Assembly: GCF_014203895.1 (NCBI RefSeq)
Contig: NZ_JACHJY010000001.1
Coordinates: forward strand, 682,001 to 746,000
Reading direction: 5' to 3'
DNA: 64,000 nt
From: Streptomyces nymphaeiformis
GTDB lineage: Bacteria; Actinomycetota; Actinomycetes; Streptomycetales; Streptomycetaceae
In this document: piece by piece, positions 49,683-61,360 of the stretch
Position numbering within the stretch: position 1 is the first letter of the stretch
How the letters are laid out: each line of letters starts with the position of its first letter
The notes under the pieces: generated by a model
What the model saw: the letters and a program-made list of their open reading frames with translations, nothing else
The model's database searches: none
What the model was told of the DNA's origin: nothing
Made by a program: the position numbers and the translations under genes

Positions 49683-50767
49683 GCGGAGGAACGTACACCG
49701 GGGGCCCCGGCCGGACGCCGCCTTCTCACCCGTACGGCGAGCAGCGCCGCGAGCAGCAGGCCGCCGCCGACCGTCAGGAGCCAGGCCGGGACGCCGCCCA
49801 GGGTCAGCAGCCGGTCGGTGTACTCGGTCTCGCGGTACGGCGTGTCGGCGACGGTCCGCAGGTGGTGGTCGTCGTCGATCCGCTCGGGGTGCGGGAAGTG
49901 CTGCTCCAGGACGGTCAGGCGGACCGGCCGGTCGCCCGCGAGCTCCGCGACGGCGCCCTCGGGCCGCTCGATCGGGCCGGCGAACGTCACCTCGGGGCGG
50001 TCGCCGCCGATGGGGGAGCGGGGCTCCATCCGGTGGTCGGCGAGGACGTAGAGGCCGAGCGTCTGGGGTGTGCGGGCGAGGCGGGAGAGGCGCATGGGGT
50101 AGACGAGTTCGGGGGAGGCGAAGGCGATCCGGAGCGGGGTCAGTTCGCCGTAGAGGATCGCGCCCTGCTCCTGCGGGGCCAGGCGGACGGCGACGTACTC
50201 CCATTTCCGCTCGACGTACGGCTGGAGGGCGCCGGTGAGCCGCTCGGGCAGGTCGAAGCCGTTGGTGCGCAGCCAGTCGCCGAGGGCCTCGGGGTCGGTG
50301 GCGGTGAGCCGGGCCACGTCGAAGGGGCCGAGCCGTTCGCGTCCGACGACGCCGACGCCGCCCGCGGTGGGTGGTGCGGCGGCGGCCCCGTCCCCGTTCG
50401 TGGCGTCGAACGGCCAGTCGCCCTCGCGCGGCCAGAAGTAGTACCGGTCGCGCTGCTCGGGCTCGGTGAGCCGGTCGAGTTCGTCGAAGAGCGCCGGGTC
50501 GCCGAGACGGACGTCGGCGCGGCCCGGCACCGGCATGATCCAGGCCGCGCGCTCGGCGTTCCCGTGGACGTTGAAGCGCATGACGACGGTCTCGGTGCGC
50601 CCGTTCCAGCGGACGGCCGACTCCTCCCGGTCGACGCCGATGCGCTGGGCCTTGTCCGGGATCATGGCGCCGCAGCCGCAGGCGTACGCCGGTGCGACGA
50701 GCGAGCCGAGTTGGAGCGCGAGCAGCGCGATGATGGTGGTCAGGATTCTGCTGTGTGTCCCCCGCAT
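49679..50767 (-). CDS. DUF2330 membrane-anchored extracellular protein
   Basis: A 362-residue exported protein. A signal peptide (LLALQLGSLVAPAYA) precedes the DUF2330 start CGCGAMIPDKAQRIGVDREESAVRWNG, with two vicinal-type cysteines at the mature N-terminus. A C-terminal helix (WLLTVGGGLLLAALLAVRV) anchors it, leaving a basic cytoplasmic tail. Function unknown. Upstream gene of a coupled pair with the methyltransferase. Confidence 0.88.
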   Translation of the reverse strand: MRGTHSRILTTIIALLALQLGSLVAPAYACGCGAMIPDKAQRIGVDREESAVRWNGRTETVVMRFNVHGNAERAAWIMPVPGRADVRLGDPALFDELDRLTEPEQRDRYYFWPREGDWPFDATNGDGAAAAPPTAGGVGVVGRERLGPFDVARLTATDPEALGDWLRTNGFDLPERLTGALQPYVERKWEYVAVRLAPQEQGAILYGELTPLRIAFASPELVYPMRLSRLARTPQTLGLYVLADHRMEPRSPIGGDRPEVTFAGPIERPEGAVAELAGDRPVRLTVLEQHFPHPERIDDDHHLRTVADTPYRETEYTDRLLTLGGVPAWLLTVGGGLLLAALLAVRVRRRRPAGAPGVRSSA

Positions 50768-50899
50768 GGGAGCTCAGACGTACCCGGGGAAGATCCGGTT
50801 CCGCCGGTAGGGGGCATGCGGTGCGGGCCCTGAGCCCCTTCGCGCCGTTCAGTGGGGCATGCGGTGCGGGCCCTGAGCTCCTTCACGCCGTTCAGCGGG

Positions 50900-52186
50900 T
50901 CATGCGGTGCGGACGCGGAGTTCCTTCACCCCGTTCAGCCAGGCCGCCCGCAGCCGGCGTGGTTCGCCGACGAGGGTGAGGTCGGGCAGGGCGTCGGCGA
51001 TCGCGTGGAAGATCAGCTCGATCTCCTTGATCGCGAGGGACTTGCCGAGGCAGAAGTGGGGTCCGCCGCCGCCGAAGCCGAGGTGGGGGTTGGGGTCGCG
51101 GGTGATGTCGAAGCGTTCGGGGTCGGTGAAGACCTCGGGGTCGTTGTTGGCGGAGGAGTAGAAGAGGCCGACCCGGTCGCCCTTGCGGATCTTCTGCCCG
51201 CCGAGTTCGGTGTCCTGGGTCGCGGTCCGCTGGAAGGAGACGACGGGGGTCGCCCAGCGCACGATCTCCTCGGCGGCGGTCGCGGGCCGCTCACGCTTGA
51301 AGAGTTCCCATTGGTCGGGGTGGGTGAGGAAGGCGTGCATGCCGTGGCTGATGGCGTTGCGGGTGGTCTCGTTCCCGGCGACGGCGAGCAGGAGCACGAA
51401 GAAGCCGAACTCGTCGGAGGAGAGGTTGCCCTGGCCCTCGGCGGCGACCAGCTGGCTGACGATGTCGGAGGCGGGGCACTCCTTGCGGGCGGCGGCCATG
51501 TTCATCGAGTAGCCGATGAGTTCCATGGCGGCCTCGGCGCCGATCTCCTCGGTGATGGCGTACTCGGGGTCGTCGTACGCGACCATCTTGTTCGACCAGT
51601 CGAAGATCCGGGAGCGGTCCTCCTGGGGGACGCCGATGAGTTCGGCGATGGCCTGGAGGGGGAGTTCGACGGCGACGCGGGTGACGAAGTCGAAGGTGCC
51701 GTCGGCGTCCGTGTCGCGTTCCGCCTCGGCGACGATGGCCCGGGCGCGGTCGCGCAGGGCGGTCTCCAGGTTCCGGATCGCGCGGGGGGTGAAGCCGCGC
51801 TGGACGATCTGGCGGACCCGGGTGTGCTCGGGCGGGTCCATGTTGAGCATGATCAGCTTCTGGACCTCGATCTGGTCGCGGCTGATGTGCTCGTTGAAGC
51901 GGATGACGGCGGTGTTCTCGTTCGAGGAGAACAGCTCGGGGTGGGTGGAGACGTACTTGACGTCCGCGTGGCGCGTGACCGCCCAGTACCCGCTGTCCGC
52001 GAAGCCGGTGACGCCGGCCGGCTGGGAGCACCACCACACGGGCGCGGTCTGCCGCAGCCGGGCGAACTCCGGGAAGGGGACGCGGTCGCGGAGCAGGTCG
52101 GGGTCGGTGGCGTCGAACCCCTCGGGGAGCCCCTGGGGGAGATGCCCTTCGGGGAGTCGACCTCCGGGGAGATGGGGGCAGGCCAT
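50900..52186 (-). CDS. Cytochrome P450, CYP125-like steroid monooxygenase
   Basis: A 428-residue P450. The heme ligand loop is FGGGGPHFCLGKSLA, the I-helix oxygen-activation motif is AVAGNETTRN (typical of CYP125/CYP142 in having Asn before Glu-Thr-Thr), and the K-helix ExxR is EEIVR. CYP125-type enzymes hydroxylate the sterol side-chain terminus. It is divergent from a thiolase of the kind used in sterol side-chain beta-oxidation. The ATG at 52186 follows GGAGAG; a longer form starting at 52216 lacks a site. Ferredoxin and reductase partners are not adjacent. Confidence 0.92.
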   Translation of the reverse strand: MACPHLPGGRLPEGHLPQGLPEGFDATDPDLLRDRVPFPEFARLRQTAPVWWCSQPAGVTGFADSGYWAVTRHADVKYVSTHPELFSSNENTAVIRFNEHISRDQIEVQKLIMLNMDPPEHTRVRQIVQRGFTPRAIRNLETALRDRARAIVAEAERDTDADGTFDFVTRVAVELPLQAIAELIGVPQEDRSRIFDWSNKMVAYDDPEYAITEEIGAEAAMELIGYSMNMAAARKECPASDIVSQLVAAEGQGNLSSDEFGFFVLLLAVAGNETTRNAISHGMHAFLTHPDQWELFKRERPATAAEEIVRWATPVVSFQRTATQDTELGGQKIRKGDRVGLFYSSANNDPEVFTDPERFDITRDPNPHLGFGGGGPHFCLGKSLAIKEIELIFHAIADALPDLTLVGEPRRLRAAWLNGVKELRVRTA

Positions 52187-52203
52187 CGGCAACACTCTCC
52201 ATA

Positions 52204-54675
<2,472 letters not shown>

Positions 54676-54821
54676 GGGCCGCCTCCGGTGTCGCGGCGGA
54701 CCGTCCGGTGGGGGCCGCCGATGCCGGGAACACTAGACGACACTAGACGACCGGTCTACTAAATCTTGCGAGAGCGCGAGAGGGAGAGCGCGAGAGGGAG
54801 AGCGGCGCGGAAAACGCCGCA

Positions 54822-54852
54822 GGCCCCGCCCCTCCGTGAGGAGGGCGGGGCC
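54822..54852 (-). terminator. Terminator of the transglycosylase gene
   Basis: GGCCCCGCCCCTC pairs with GAGGGCGGGGCC with a one-base bulge. It lies 29 bases beyond the minus-strand stop codon. To its left a GAGAGCGCGAGAGG microsatellite runs from about 54768. Confidence 0.7.
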
Positions 54853-54881
54853 TTGCGGATGCGCGTTGCGGCAGGTGCTTC

Positions 54882-55283
54882 TTAGTACCAGCCGTTGGCC
54901 TGCCAGAACGCCCAGGCGGCGTTCGGGGAGCCGTAGCGCTCGTTCATGTAGTTGAGACCCCACTTGATCTGGGTGGCGGGGTTCGTCTTCCAGTCGGAAC
55001 CGGCCGAGGCCATCTTGGAGGCCGGGAGGGCCTGGACCAGGCCGTAGGCGCCCGAGGAAGAGTTGGTGGCGGTGTGGTTCCAGCCGGACTCGTGCTCGAC
55101 GATCTTGCTGAAGGACGCGAACTGCGCCGGCGGGACGATCTGGCGGGCGATCTCCTGCTCCGAGGCGGCCGAGGCCGAACCCGTCGTGCCCATCACCGCG
55201 GCCGACGTGCCGACGAGCACAGCGGCGGAGACAGCGAAGGTCTTCTTGTGGGCGTTGACACGAGTGGCGATCGAGCGGAACAA
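54882..55283 (-). CDS. Secreted lytic transglycosylase-like protein
   Basis: A 133-residue exported protein. After the signal peptide (about 1-40, cleaved near ASA) it has a lysozyme-like fold with the active-site glutamate in IVEHESGWNHTATNSSSGAYGLVQALP, then QIKWGLNYMNERYGSPNAAWAFWQANGWY. It would cleave or remodel peptidoglycan during growth or germination. The 298-base leader has hairpins but no recognisable c-di-AMP aptamer. Confidence 0.93.
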   Translation of the reverse strand: MFRSIATRVNAHKKTFAVSAAVLVGTSAAVMGTTGSASAASEQEIARQIVPPAQFASFSKIVEHESGWNHTATNSSSGAYGLVQALPASKMASAGSDWKTNPATQIKWGLNYMNERYGSPNAAWAFWQANGWY

Positions 55284-55581
55284 AACGTCTTACCTAACGT
55301 CGGGGACAAAGGTCGCGCCGGGCGCTTTCGGCATGCCGGAACCAGAGCCCGGGAGACCCGGGAACTGGGGGAACCGGCCTGCCGTGGCGCTCTCGGACGG
55401 GATGTCCTGAGCACCGGCTGCCTGGCGACGTCCACCAGAGAAGCAGGGTCGGAACGGCCGGGCAAGGACCCCCAGTACGAGGAAGGTTCGGACCCGGGGG
55501 GTCGGCGAAGGTGGGCGGGTGTGCGGTATTTCCGCAGGTCGTGGCCTGTTGTGGGATGGTTTGGCCAGGTCTGGCCGTCTA

Positions 55582-56448
55582 CTATTTCGCCTCGTACGTG
55601 ATGTACGTCCTGTGGGGCGCCTCACCCGGGGAGGCCTCTTCCGGGGCCTCGAATGTGACCTGGGCCTCGAAGTTCGCCCGCCGCGTGGCCCGCCGCAGCG
55701 CCTTCAGGAGCGTCCCGCCGACCGTGAGCGTCAGGACGACCGTCAGAACGGCACGGCCCAGGTCCCAGCCGAGGGAGGTGGCGAGGACGTACGCGAGGAA
55801 ACGGACCAGGTTCTCGTGCACCGGATCCCCGGGCACGAAGGAGATCGCCTGACCGATGCCGCCGACCGTCACCCAGCCGTAGAGGTTGGTGACCGTGCCG
55901 TACGCGAACGCCGCCACGAATCCGTACGCGGACAGCATCAGCAGCTCCGACCGCCCCCGCAGCCTGTCCGGGCCCGGCAGCAGCCCCGCGCCCATCGCGA
56001 ACCAGCCCATCGCCAGCATCTGCGTCGGCATCCACGGCCCCACACCGCCCGTGAGCAGCGCCGACGCGAACATCGTCACCGCACCCAGGACGAAACCGAA
56101 GCCCGGCCCGAGGACCCGGCCGCTCAGCACCATCAGGAAGAACATCGGCTCCAGACCGGCCGTCCCCGCCCCCAGCGGGCGCAGCGCCGCGCCCACCGCG
56201 GCGAGCACGCCCAGCATCGCCACCGCCTTCGCGTCCATCCCGCAGTCCGCGATCGTCGCCACGACGACCGCGATGAGGAGGGGGAGGAGCAGGGCGAAGA
56301 GCCAGGGGGCGTCGGCAGCGTGGTTCGTGACCGCCGCCGCCCTGTCGGCGAAGAGGGGCCAGCCGATCCCGATCAGACCGACGAGGGAGACGAGGAGGAG
56401 CGCGGCCACCGAGCGGGGGCCGAGGCGGACGGGACGTGCCGTCTTCAC
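55582..56448 (-). CDS. ECF transporter S component (probable cobalamin-related)
   Basis: A 288-residue membrane protein with about six helices (LLLVSLVGLIGIGWPLF, LLPLLIAVVVATIADC, MFFLMVLSGRVLGPGFGFVLGAVTMFASALLTGG). It is the substrate-binding subunit of an ECF (CbrT/BioY-like) vitamin transporter. GTG start overlaps the ATPase stop codon (GTGA). The riboswitch upstream of the operon makes cobalamin or a precursor the likely substrate. It is the last gene of the coupled operon. Confidence 0.82.
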   Translation of the reverse strand: MKTARPVRLGPRSVAALLLVSLVGLIGIGWPLFADRAAAVTNHAADAPWLFALLLPLLIAVVVATIADCGMDAKAVAMLGVLAAVGAALRPLGAGTAGLEPMFFLMVLSGRVLGPGFGFVLGAVTMFASALLTGGVGPWMPTQMLAMGWFAMGAGLLPGPDRLRGRSELLMLSAYGFVAAFAYGTVTNLYGWVTVGGIGQAISFVPGDPVHENLVRFLAYVLATSLGWDLGRAVLTVVLTLTVGGTLLKALRRATRRANFEAQVTFEAPEEASPGEAPHRTYITYEAK

Positions 56449-58259
56449 AGCGCCGCCTCCACCTGCTCGACCGTGAGCCACGGCTGCGGCGCCAGGATCT
56501 TCGCCACCTGCGGCGAGAATGCCGGCGAGGACACCACCACCTCGGCCGTCGGGCCGTCCGCGACCACCTCGCCGTCCGCGACGATCACCACCCGGTGCGC
56601 CAGCTCCGCCGCCAGCTCCACGTCGTGCGTCGCGAGCACGATCGCGTGCCCGTCCGCAGCGAGGGCCCTCAGGCGGGTCACGAGCCGGGCCTTCGCCGCG
56701 TAGTCCAGGCCGCGCGTCGGCTCGTCGAGCAGGAGCAGCGGGGGGCGGCCCGTCAGGACCACGGCCAGCGCGAGCGCCAGCCGCTGGCCCTCGGACAGGT
56801 CGCGGGGGTGCGTGTCGTCCGCGATCCCCGGCAGCAGCTCCTCCACCAGGGCCCGGCAGGTCCCCGGCTCCGCGCCCGCGTCCGCGTCGGCCGCCGCGCA
56901 CTCGGCGGCGACGGTGTCCGCGTACAGGAGGTCCCTCGGCTCCTGCGGTACGAGGCCGACCTGGTGGATCAGGTCGCGGGGGTCGGTGGTGTGCGGGGCC
57001 CGGCCGGCGACCCGGACGCTGCCGGATGTCGGCTCGATCATGCCGACGAGGGTGGAGAGCAGGGTGGACTTGCCGGCGCCGTTGCGGCCCATGAGGGCGA
57101 CGGTCTCGCCGGCTTCGACCTGGAGGTCGATGCGGCGGAGGGCCTCTACGCGGGCGCGGCGGACGGCGAGGTTCGTGACGTCCACGAGGGGAGCGGTGAG
57201 TGCAGGTGCGGGTGTGGGGCGGCGCCGTCGGAAGAGGGAGAAGCCCCCACCCCTCCCCCTACGCCCAAGGGCGTGGAGGGACCCCCACTTCCCGAAACCG
57301 GGGGCTCCGCCCTCGGACCCCCGCGCCTCAAACGCCGGCGGGGCTGGATTTCCAGCCCGTCCGGCGTCCGGGGCGGAGCCCCGGTCACGGGAAGGGGCTG
57401 GGTCGGGGAGAAGCCCTGCGGGGTCCCGTCCCGCGCGGTCCCGCTCAGCCAGTCGTCCTTCCAGCCGTTCCTTCAAGGCCTCAGCCCGCCGCCGCGCATC
57501 CCGCACCGTCAGCGGCAGCGGATCCCACCCCGCCACCCGCCCCAGCGCCACCACCGGCGGATGCACCGGCGAGACCGCCATGATCTCCGCCGGCGGGCCC
57601 ATGACCGCCTCCGGCAGGAGGAGGACCTGGTCCGCGTACTGGACGACGCGCTCCAGGCGGTGTTCCGCGAGGAGGACCGTCGTGCCGAGGTCGTGGACCA
57701 GGCGCTGGAGGACCGCGAGGACGTCCTCCGCCGCCGAGGGGTCGAGTGCGGAGGTCGGTTCGTCGAGGACGAGGACCTTGGGGTGCGGGGTCAGGACGGA
57801 GCCGATCGCGACCCGCTGGCGCTGGCCGCCGGAGAGCGTGGCGATCGGGCGGTCGCGGAGCTCCGCGAGGCCCAGGAGGTCCAGGGTCTCCTCGACCCGG
57901 CGGCGCATCACGCCGGGCGCGAGGCCCAGGGACTCCATGCCGTACGCGAGCTCGTCCTCGACCGTGTCGGTGACGAAGTGCGCGGACGGATCCTGCCCCA
58001 CCGTGCCCACCAGGTCGGCGAGCTCGCGCGGCGGATGCACGCGGGTGTCGCGGCCGTCGACCGTCACCCGCCCGGTCAGCGTGCCGCCCGTGAAGTGGGG
58101 GACGAGACCGGAGACCGCGCCGAGGAGCGTCGACTTGCCGACGCCCGAGGGGCCGACGAGGAGCACGAGCTCCCCCTCGGGGACGGTGAGGTCCACGTTC
58201 CGCAGGGTCGGCTCGGCGTCGTCCTCGTACCTCACGGAGACGTTCTCGAAGCGGATCAC
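56445..58259 (-). CDS. Fused double ABC ATPase of the ECF transporter
   Basis: A 604-residue protein with two ATPase domains. Domain 1 (about 1-240) has Walker A GPSGVGKST, signature LSGGQRQR, Walker B VLVLDEPTSALD. Domain 2 (about 358-604) has Walker A GRNGAGKST, signature LSEGQRLA, Walker B LLLLDEPTRGLD. It powers the ECF module. The linker, residues about 285-350, is not conserved and contains a Streptomyces dispersed repeat (see separate entry). The GTG start overlaps the T-component stop codon. Confidence 0.93.
   Translation of the reverse strand: MIRFENVSVRYEDDAEPTLRNVDLTVPEGELVLLVGPSGVGKSTLLGAVSGLVPHFTGGTLTGRVTVDGRDTRVHPPRELADLVGTVGQDPSAHFVTDTVEDELAYGMESLGLAPGVMRRRVEETLDLLGLAELRDRPIATLSGGQRQRVAIGSVLTPHPKVLVLDEPTSALDPSAAEDVLAVLQRLVHDLGTTVLLAEHRLERVVQYADQVLLLPEAVMGPPAEIMAVSPVHPPVVALGRVAGWDPLPLTVRDARRRAEALKERLEGRLAERDRAGRDPAGLLPDPAPSRDRGSAPDAGRAGNPAPPAFEARGSEGGAPGFGKWGSLHALGRRGRGGGFSLFRRRRPTPAPALTAPLVDVTNLAVRRARVEALRRIDLQVEAGETVALMGRNGAGKSTLLSTLVGMIEPTSGSVRVAGRAPHTTDPRDLIHQVGLVPQEPRDLLYADTVAAECAAADADAGAEPGTCRALVEELLPGIADDTHPRDLSEGQRLALALAVVLTGRPPLLLLDEPTRGLDYAAKARLVTRLRALAADGHAIVLATHDVELAAELAHRVVIVADGEVVADGPTAEVVVSSPAFSPQVAKILAPQPWLTVEQVEAAL
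57240..57420. repeat. Streptomyces dispersed repeat inside the ATPase linker
   Basis: GGGGGCTCCGCCCTCGGACC is followed by CCCGCGCCTCAAACGCCGGC, a combination I know from many Streptomyces intergenic regions. A left part forms CTACGCCC/GGGCGTGG. The frame stays open through it, so it encodes about 60 Gly/Arg/Pro-rich residues of the linker. Confidence 0.65.
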
Positions 58260-59371
58260 ACGTTCTCCTTGGATACGGGTACGGGCGCCACGAACGCCGG
58301 CACCAGGCCCACCAGGACCGACACCGCCGGCCACAGCGGCAGCTCCGGCGCCTCCAGGGGGACGACCCCGGGGTGCAGCGCCTCGGGGGCGTACGCGTTC
58401 GCCCAGATCATCAGGGTCGCGACCGCCACCCCGGAGCCCGCGACCAGCCAGGCCCGCGCGCCCCAGCGGTCGGGCCGGTAGCGGGTGCGGACGGTCCTGC
58501 GGCCGCCGAGCCGGAGCCCGGCCATCGCGGCGACGAGCCCCGCGCCGAGCAGCGGGAGCCCGTACCCCGCGCCCTCCGCCGCGAGCAGCCCGTACGAGCC
58601 GGCGCACACGCCGAGGAGCCCGCCCAGGGTCAGGACGTTCGTGGTGCGCCGTACCGCCGCCGGGACCCGCGCCGTCCGCCCGTACCCGCGCGCGTCCATC
58701 GACGCGGCGACCGCGATCGACCGCTCAAGCGCCCCCTCCAGGACCGGCAGGCCGATCTGGAGCACCGCCCGCACCCCGCCCGTGGGTCGGCCGCGCAGCC
58801 GGCGGGCGGTCCGCAGCCGGGCCACGTCGGCGACCATGTTCGGCGCGAAGGTCATCGCCACGACGACGGCGACCCCCACCTCGTACAGCGCGCCCGGCAG
58901 CGACTTCAGCAGCCGCGCCGGGTTGGCGAGGGCGTTCGCGGCGCCCACGCAGATCAGCAGGGTCGCCAGCTTGGCGCCGTCGTACAGCGCGAACACCAGC
59001 TGCTCCGCCGTCACCCGGCCCCCGATCCGTACCCCTTGGGCCCAGTCGGGCAGCGGCACCTCGGGCAGCGTGAACAGCTCGTACGTACCGGGGATGGGGG
59101 AGCCGAGCAGCAGCGAGAACACCACCCGCAGGGCCACCACGAACAGGCCGAGCTTCACGAACGCGCCGTACGAGCGGGCCCAGGGCGCGTCCGTGCGCCG
59201 GGCCGCCACCACATAACCGGCCACCCCGACGAGCAGCCCGAGCAGCAGCGGGTTCGTGGTCCGGGAGGCGGCGACGGCCAGGCCGAGCGCCCACAGCCAC
59301 CACGCGCCCGCGTGCAGGGCGTTGGCCCGGCTCGCCTCGGGGGCCGCGAGGACACGGACGGCGCCACTCAT
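58256..59371 (-). CDS. ECF transporter T component (CbiQ/EcfT-like)
   Basis: A 371-residue membrane protein that couples the ATPases to the S component. About seven helices are seen. The EcfT coupling signature ASMDARGYGRT with the ARG motif lies in a cytoplasmic helix. The ATG overlaps the stop codon of the SCO2322-type gene (ATGA), and its stop codon overlaps the ATPase GTG. Confidence 0.93.
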   Translation of the reverse strand: MSGAVRVLAAPEASRANALHAGAWWLWALGLAVAASRTTNPLLLGLLVGVAGYVVAARRTDAPWARSYGAFVKLGLFVVALRVVFSLLLGSPIPGTYELFTLPEVPLPDWAQGVRIGGRVTAEQLVFALYDGAKLATLLICVGAANALANPARLLKSLPGALYEVGVAVVVAMTFAPNMVADVARLRTARRLRGRPTGGVRAVLQIGLPVLEGALERSIAVAASMDARGYGRTARVPAAVRRTTNVLTLGGLLGVCAGSYGLLAAEGAGYGLPLLGAGLVAAMAGLRLGGRRTVRTRYRPDRWGARAWLVAGSGVAVATLMIWANAYAPEALHPGVVPLEAPELPLWPAVSVLVGLVPAFVAPVPVSKENV

Positions 59372-60030
59372 CGGCGCCGGCGGGCCTTCCATATCGCCGC
59401 CCCGCCGAGGGCCAGGACGGCCGCGCCGCCGGCGAGCACGCCGAAGGACGGCCCGCCGCCCTCGGAGGAGGCCTTCGCCTTCGAAGCGGTGGGCGCGGCG
59501 GGTGCGGCGGACGTCTTCTCCGTGACCTGCTCGCCGCAGCCCCGCGCCGGGTAGCCCGCGATCCCGCACAGCATGGCCGCGCTGTCGTACCGCAGCGGCT
59601 TCGCCACCGCGGCCAGCGCCTCCGCGCCCGTCGCGTCCTCGCGGACCTGCGCACAGCCGACCTCGATCAGCTTCTTCGGCGGGGTCTCGCCGGGCGGCGC
59701 GTCCAGCGGGCCGCCGAAGTCGACGACGACCGCGATCCGCTTCGTGCCGTCCTTCTTCTCCACGTCCCCGCAGATCCCGGGGAAGTCGGGGGCGACGGAG
59801 GGCCGGGACGTGTCGTCCGTGCCGTTGCTGATCGCGAACCGGAACCCGAGGGCGTCGCCGTCGGCGGGCCGGGCGGTCGCCGGGCCCTGCGTGGCGTACG
59901 TCCACGGCTTCCCGCCGGCGCTCTCCCAGAACGACCAGTAGCGGTAACCGGCCGCCTGCGCGGGGGCCGCCGCGACCGCCGTCAGGGTCAGGAGCGCCCC
60001 GGTCACGGCACCCGCGACCCGTATCGGCAT
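59368..60030 (-). CDS. SCO2322-family exported protein (putative cobamide-binding beta domain)
   Basis: A 220-residue exported, membrane-anchored protein. A signal peptide ends at AQA (residue 27). The mature domain begins GYRYWSFWESAGGKPWTYATQGPATARPADGD and has a DUF4430/transcobalamin-beta-domain-like feel. A C-terminal helix (GVLAGGAAVLALGGAAIW) anchors it. With its neighbour it would sit outside the membrane near the transporter. I infer a role in capturing a corrinoid. Confidence 0.75.
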   Translation of the reverse strand: MPIRVAGAVTGALLTLTAVAAAPAQAAGYRYWSFWESAGGKPWTYATQGPATARPADGDALGFRFAISNGTDDTSRPSVAPDFPGICGDVEKKDGTKRIAVVVDFGGPLDAPPGETPPKKLIEVGCAQVREDATGAEALAAVAKPLRYDSAAMLCGIAGYPARGCGEQVTEKTSAAPAAPTASKAKASSEGGGPSFGVLAGGAAVLALGGAAIWKARRRR

Positions 60031-60038
60031 GCGCCCGA

Positions 60039-61283
60039 TCACTTCTTGCGGCCGCTCACGAAGAAGCCGATGCCCACGGCGAGGAGCGTACCGATGCCGA
60101 TGATCCACCAGACGTCGAAGCCGGACTCGTCGTCGGTGGAGGAGGCGGAGGTGTCCGGGGCCTTCGGCGCGGGGCCGGTGGCGTTGAGCTGCTCGACCAG
60201 GTCGGTCGTGCCGAACCTGCGGGGGTCGGTCTCCGTCGAGCGGGCCGCCAGGATCAGCTGCGCGTACGCGGCCGGGCCGCCCTCCTTCGCCCAGGCCACG
60301 GAGTTCTTCTCCAGCCACGTCAGGGCCGGTTCGGCCTCCTTGGTGGCGCCGGCGGCGGCGAGCGCGACGACCGCGTCGGCGGTGTTGCCGATGTCGGGCT
60401 GCTCGGTGGTGTCGGTGGCGCCCGGCATGGGCGGCAGGGTGAGGTGGCCGGTCTTCGCGAGCGCCTTCGACAGGTAGGCGGCGCCGTTCAGCGCGGCCCG
60501 CCCGACGGTCGGCTTCGACAGGTCGGTGCAGGCCGGCGGCTGCTGGGGGGAGGCCTTGGTGGCGACGACGCTCTTGCCGAGCCCGGCGAGGGTCGCCGCC
60601 GCGGTGGCGTCGGCGTTGGCGAGGAGCTTGCCCGTCTTGTCCGGCTGGTACGCGAACGCTCCCGCGCCCTCCTTGTCCGAGCACGGCAGGGCGAACGTCA
60701 GGAGCGCGTCGTACGGGCTGCGGCCCTCGGCGGAGGTGAACGAGCCGGGGCGCACGCCGATCGCGGCGAGCGCGCCGATCACGACCGACGTGGAGTTGGC
60801 GTCGCTCGGGCCGCCGACGCCGTAGCCCCAGCCGCCGTCCTTGTTCTGCACGGTCCGCAGCCAGTCGGAACCGGCCTTGACGGCCTTGTCGATCGCGCTG
60901 GGGGCGGCGGCCTGGCCGCGCACGGCGCGGAGCGCCTGGACGGCGACGGCGGTGGCGTTGGTGTCCCGCATCGTCTTCTCGTCGCAGGGCTTCGACACGT
61001 CCGCGCGGTACGAGGCGAACGAGCCGTCCTCGCACTGCTGGCCGAGGAGCCAGCCCACGGCCTGGTCGGCGGGCTGGAAGCCGGTGCCGCGCTGGGCGAG
61101 GAAGGCGAGCGACTGGCGCCAGACACCGTCGTACGTCGGGTCCTTCGTGCCGTACAGGCCGGCCGGGAGGGTGCCGGTCGAGGGGGTCGGGGACGGCGCG
61201 GCGGCGGCCGGGAAGGCCGCTCCGGTGCCGAGCACGACTGCGGCGGCGGCGAGCGCGGCGGCGCCGCGGCGGACGGTGTTCAT
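60039..61283 (-). CDS. Prenyltransferase/squalene-oxidase-repeat surface protein (putative transcobalamin-like barrel)
   Basis: A 414-residue exported protein with a signal peptide, an alpha/alpha-barrel of repeats (DTNATAVAVQALRAV; DANSTSVVIGALAAIG; NADATAAATLAGLG; NTADAVVALAAAG) and a C-terminal membrane helix (WWIIGIGTLLAVGIGFFVSG) with a basic end. The barrel is shared by terpene cyclases and by animal intrinsic factor and transcobalamin; no DxDD cyclase motif is visible, so a binding role is more likely. First gene behind the cobalamin riboswitch. ATG after GCAGGAGAG. Confidence 0.78.
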   Translation of the reverse strand: MNTVRRGAAALAAAAVVLGTGAAFPAAAAPSPTPSTGTLPAGLYGTKDPTYDGVWRQSLAFLAQRGTGFQPADQAVGWLLGQQCEDGSFASYRADVSKPCDEKTMRDTNATAVAVQALRAVRGQAAAPSAIDKAVKAGSDWLRTVQNKDGGWGYGVGGPSDANSTSVVIGALAAIGVRPGSFTSAEGRSPYDALLTFALPCSDKEGAGAFAYQPDKTGKLLANADATAAATLAGLGKSVVATKASPQQPPACTDLSKPTVGRAALNGAAYLSKALAKTGHLTLPPMPGATDTTEQPDIGNTADAVVALAAAGATKEAEPALTWLEKNSVAWAKEGGPAAYAQLILAARSTETDPRRFGTTDLVEQLNATGPAPKAPDTSASSTDDESGFDVWWIIGIGTLLAVGIGFFVSGRKK

Positions 61284-61360
61284 GGGGCCCTCTCCTGCGG
61301 CCGGGCACCGGCACGCCTCGGGGCACCAGGCTCCGGCTCCGTATTCCTCGACGGTGCCGG

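Noticed and set aside
55284..55581. A c-di-AMP (ydaO-type) riboswitch before the transglycosylase, as is known for some Streptomyces cell-wall hydrolases
   Set aside because: The leader shows GC hairpins such as CCCGGG-TCT-CCCGGG but not the conserved aptamer core I would expect.
60039..61283. A squalene or terpene cyclase
   Set aside because: No DxDD or DDxxD motif, and the protein has a signal peptide, a C-terminal membrane anchor and a B12 riboswitch context.
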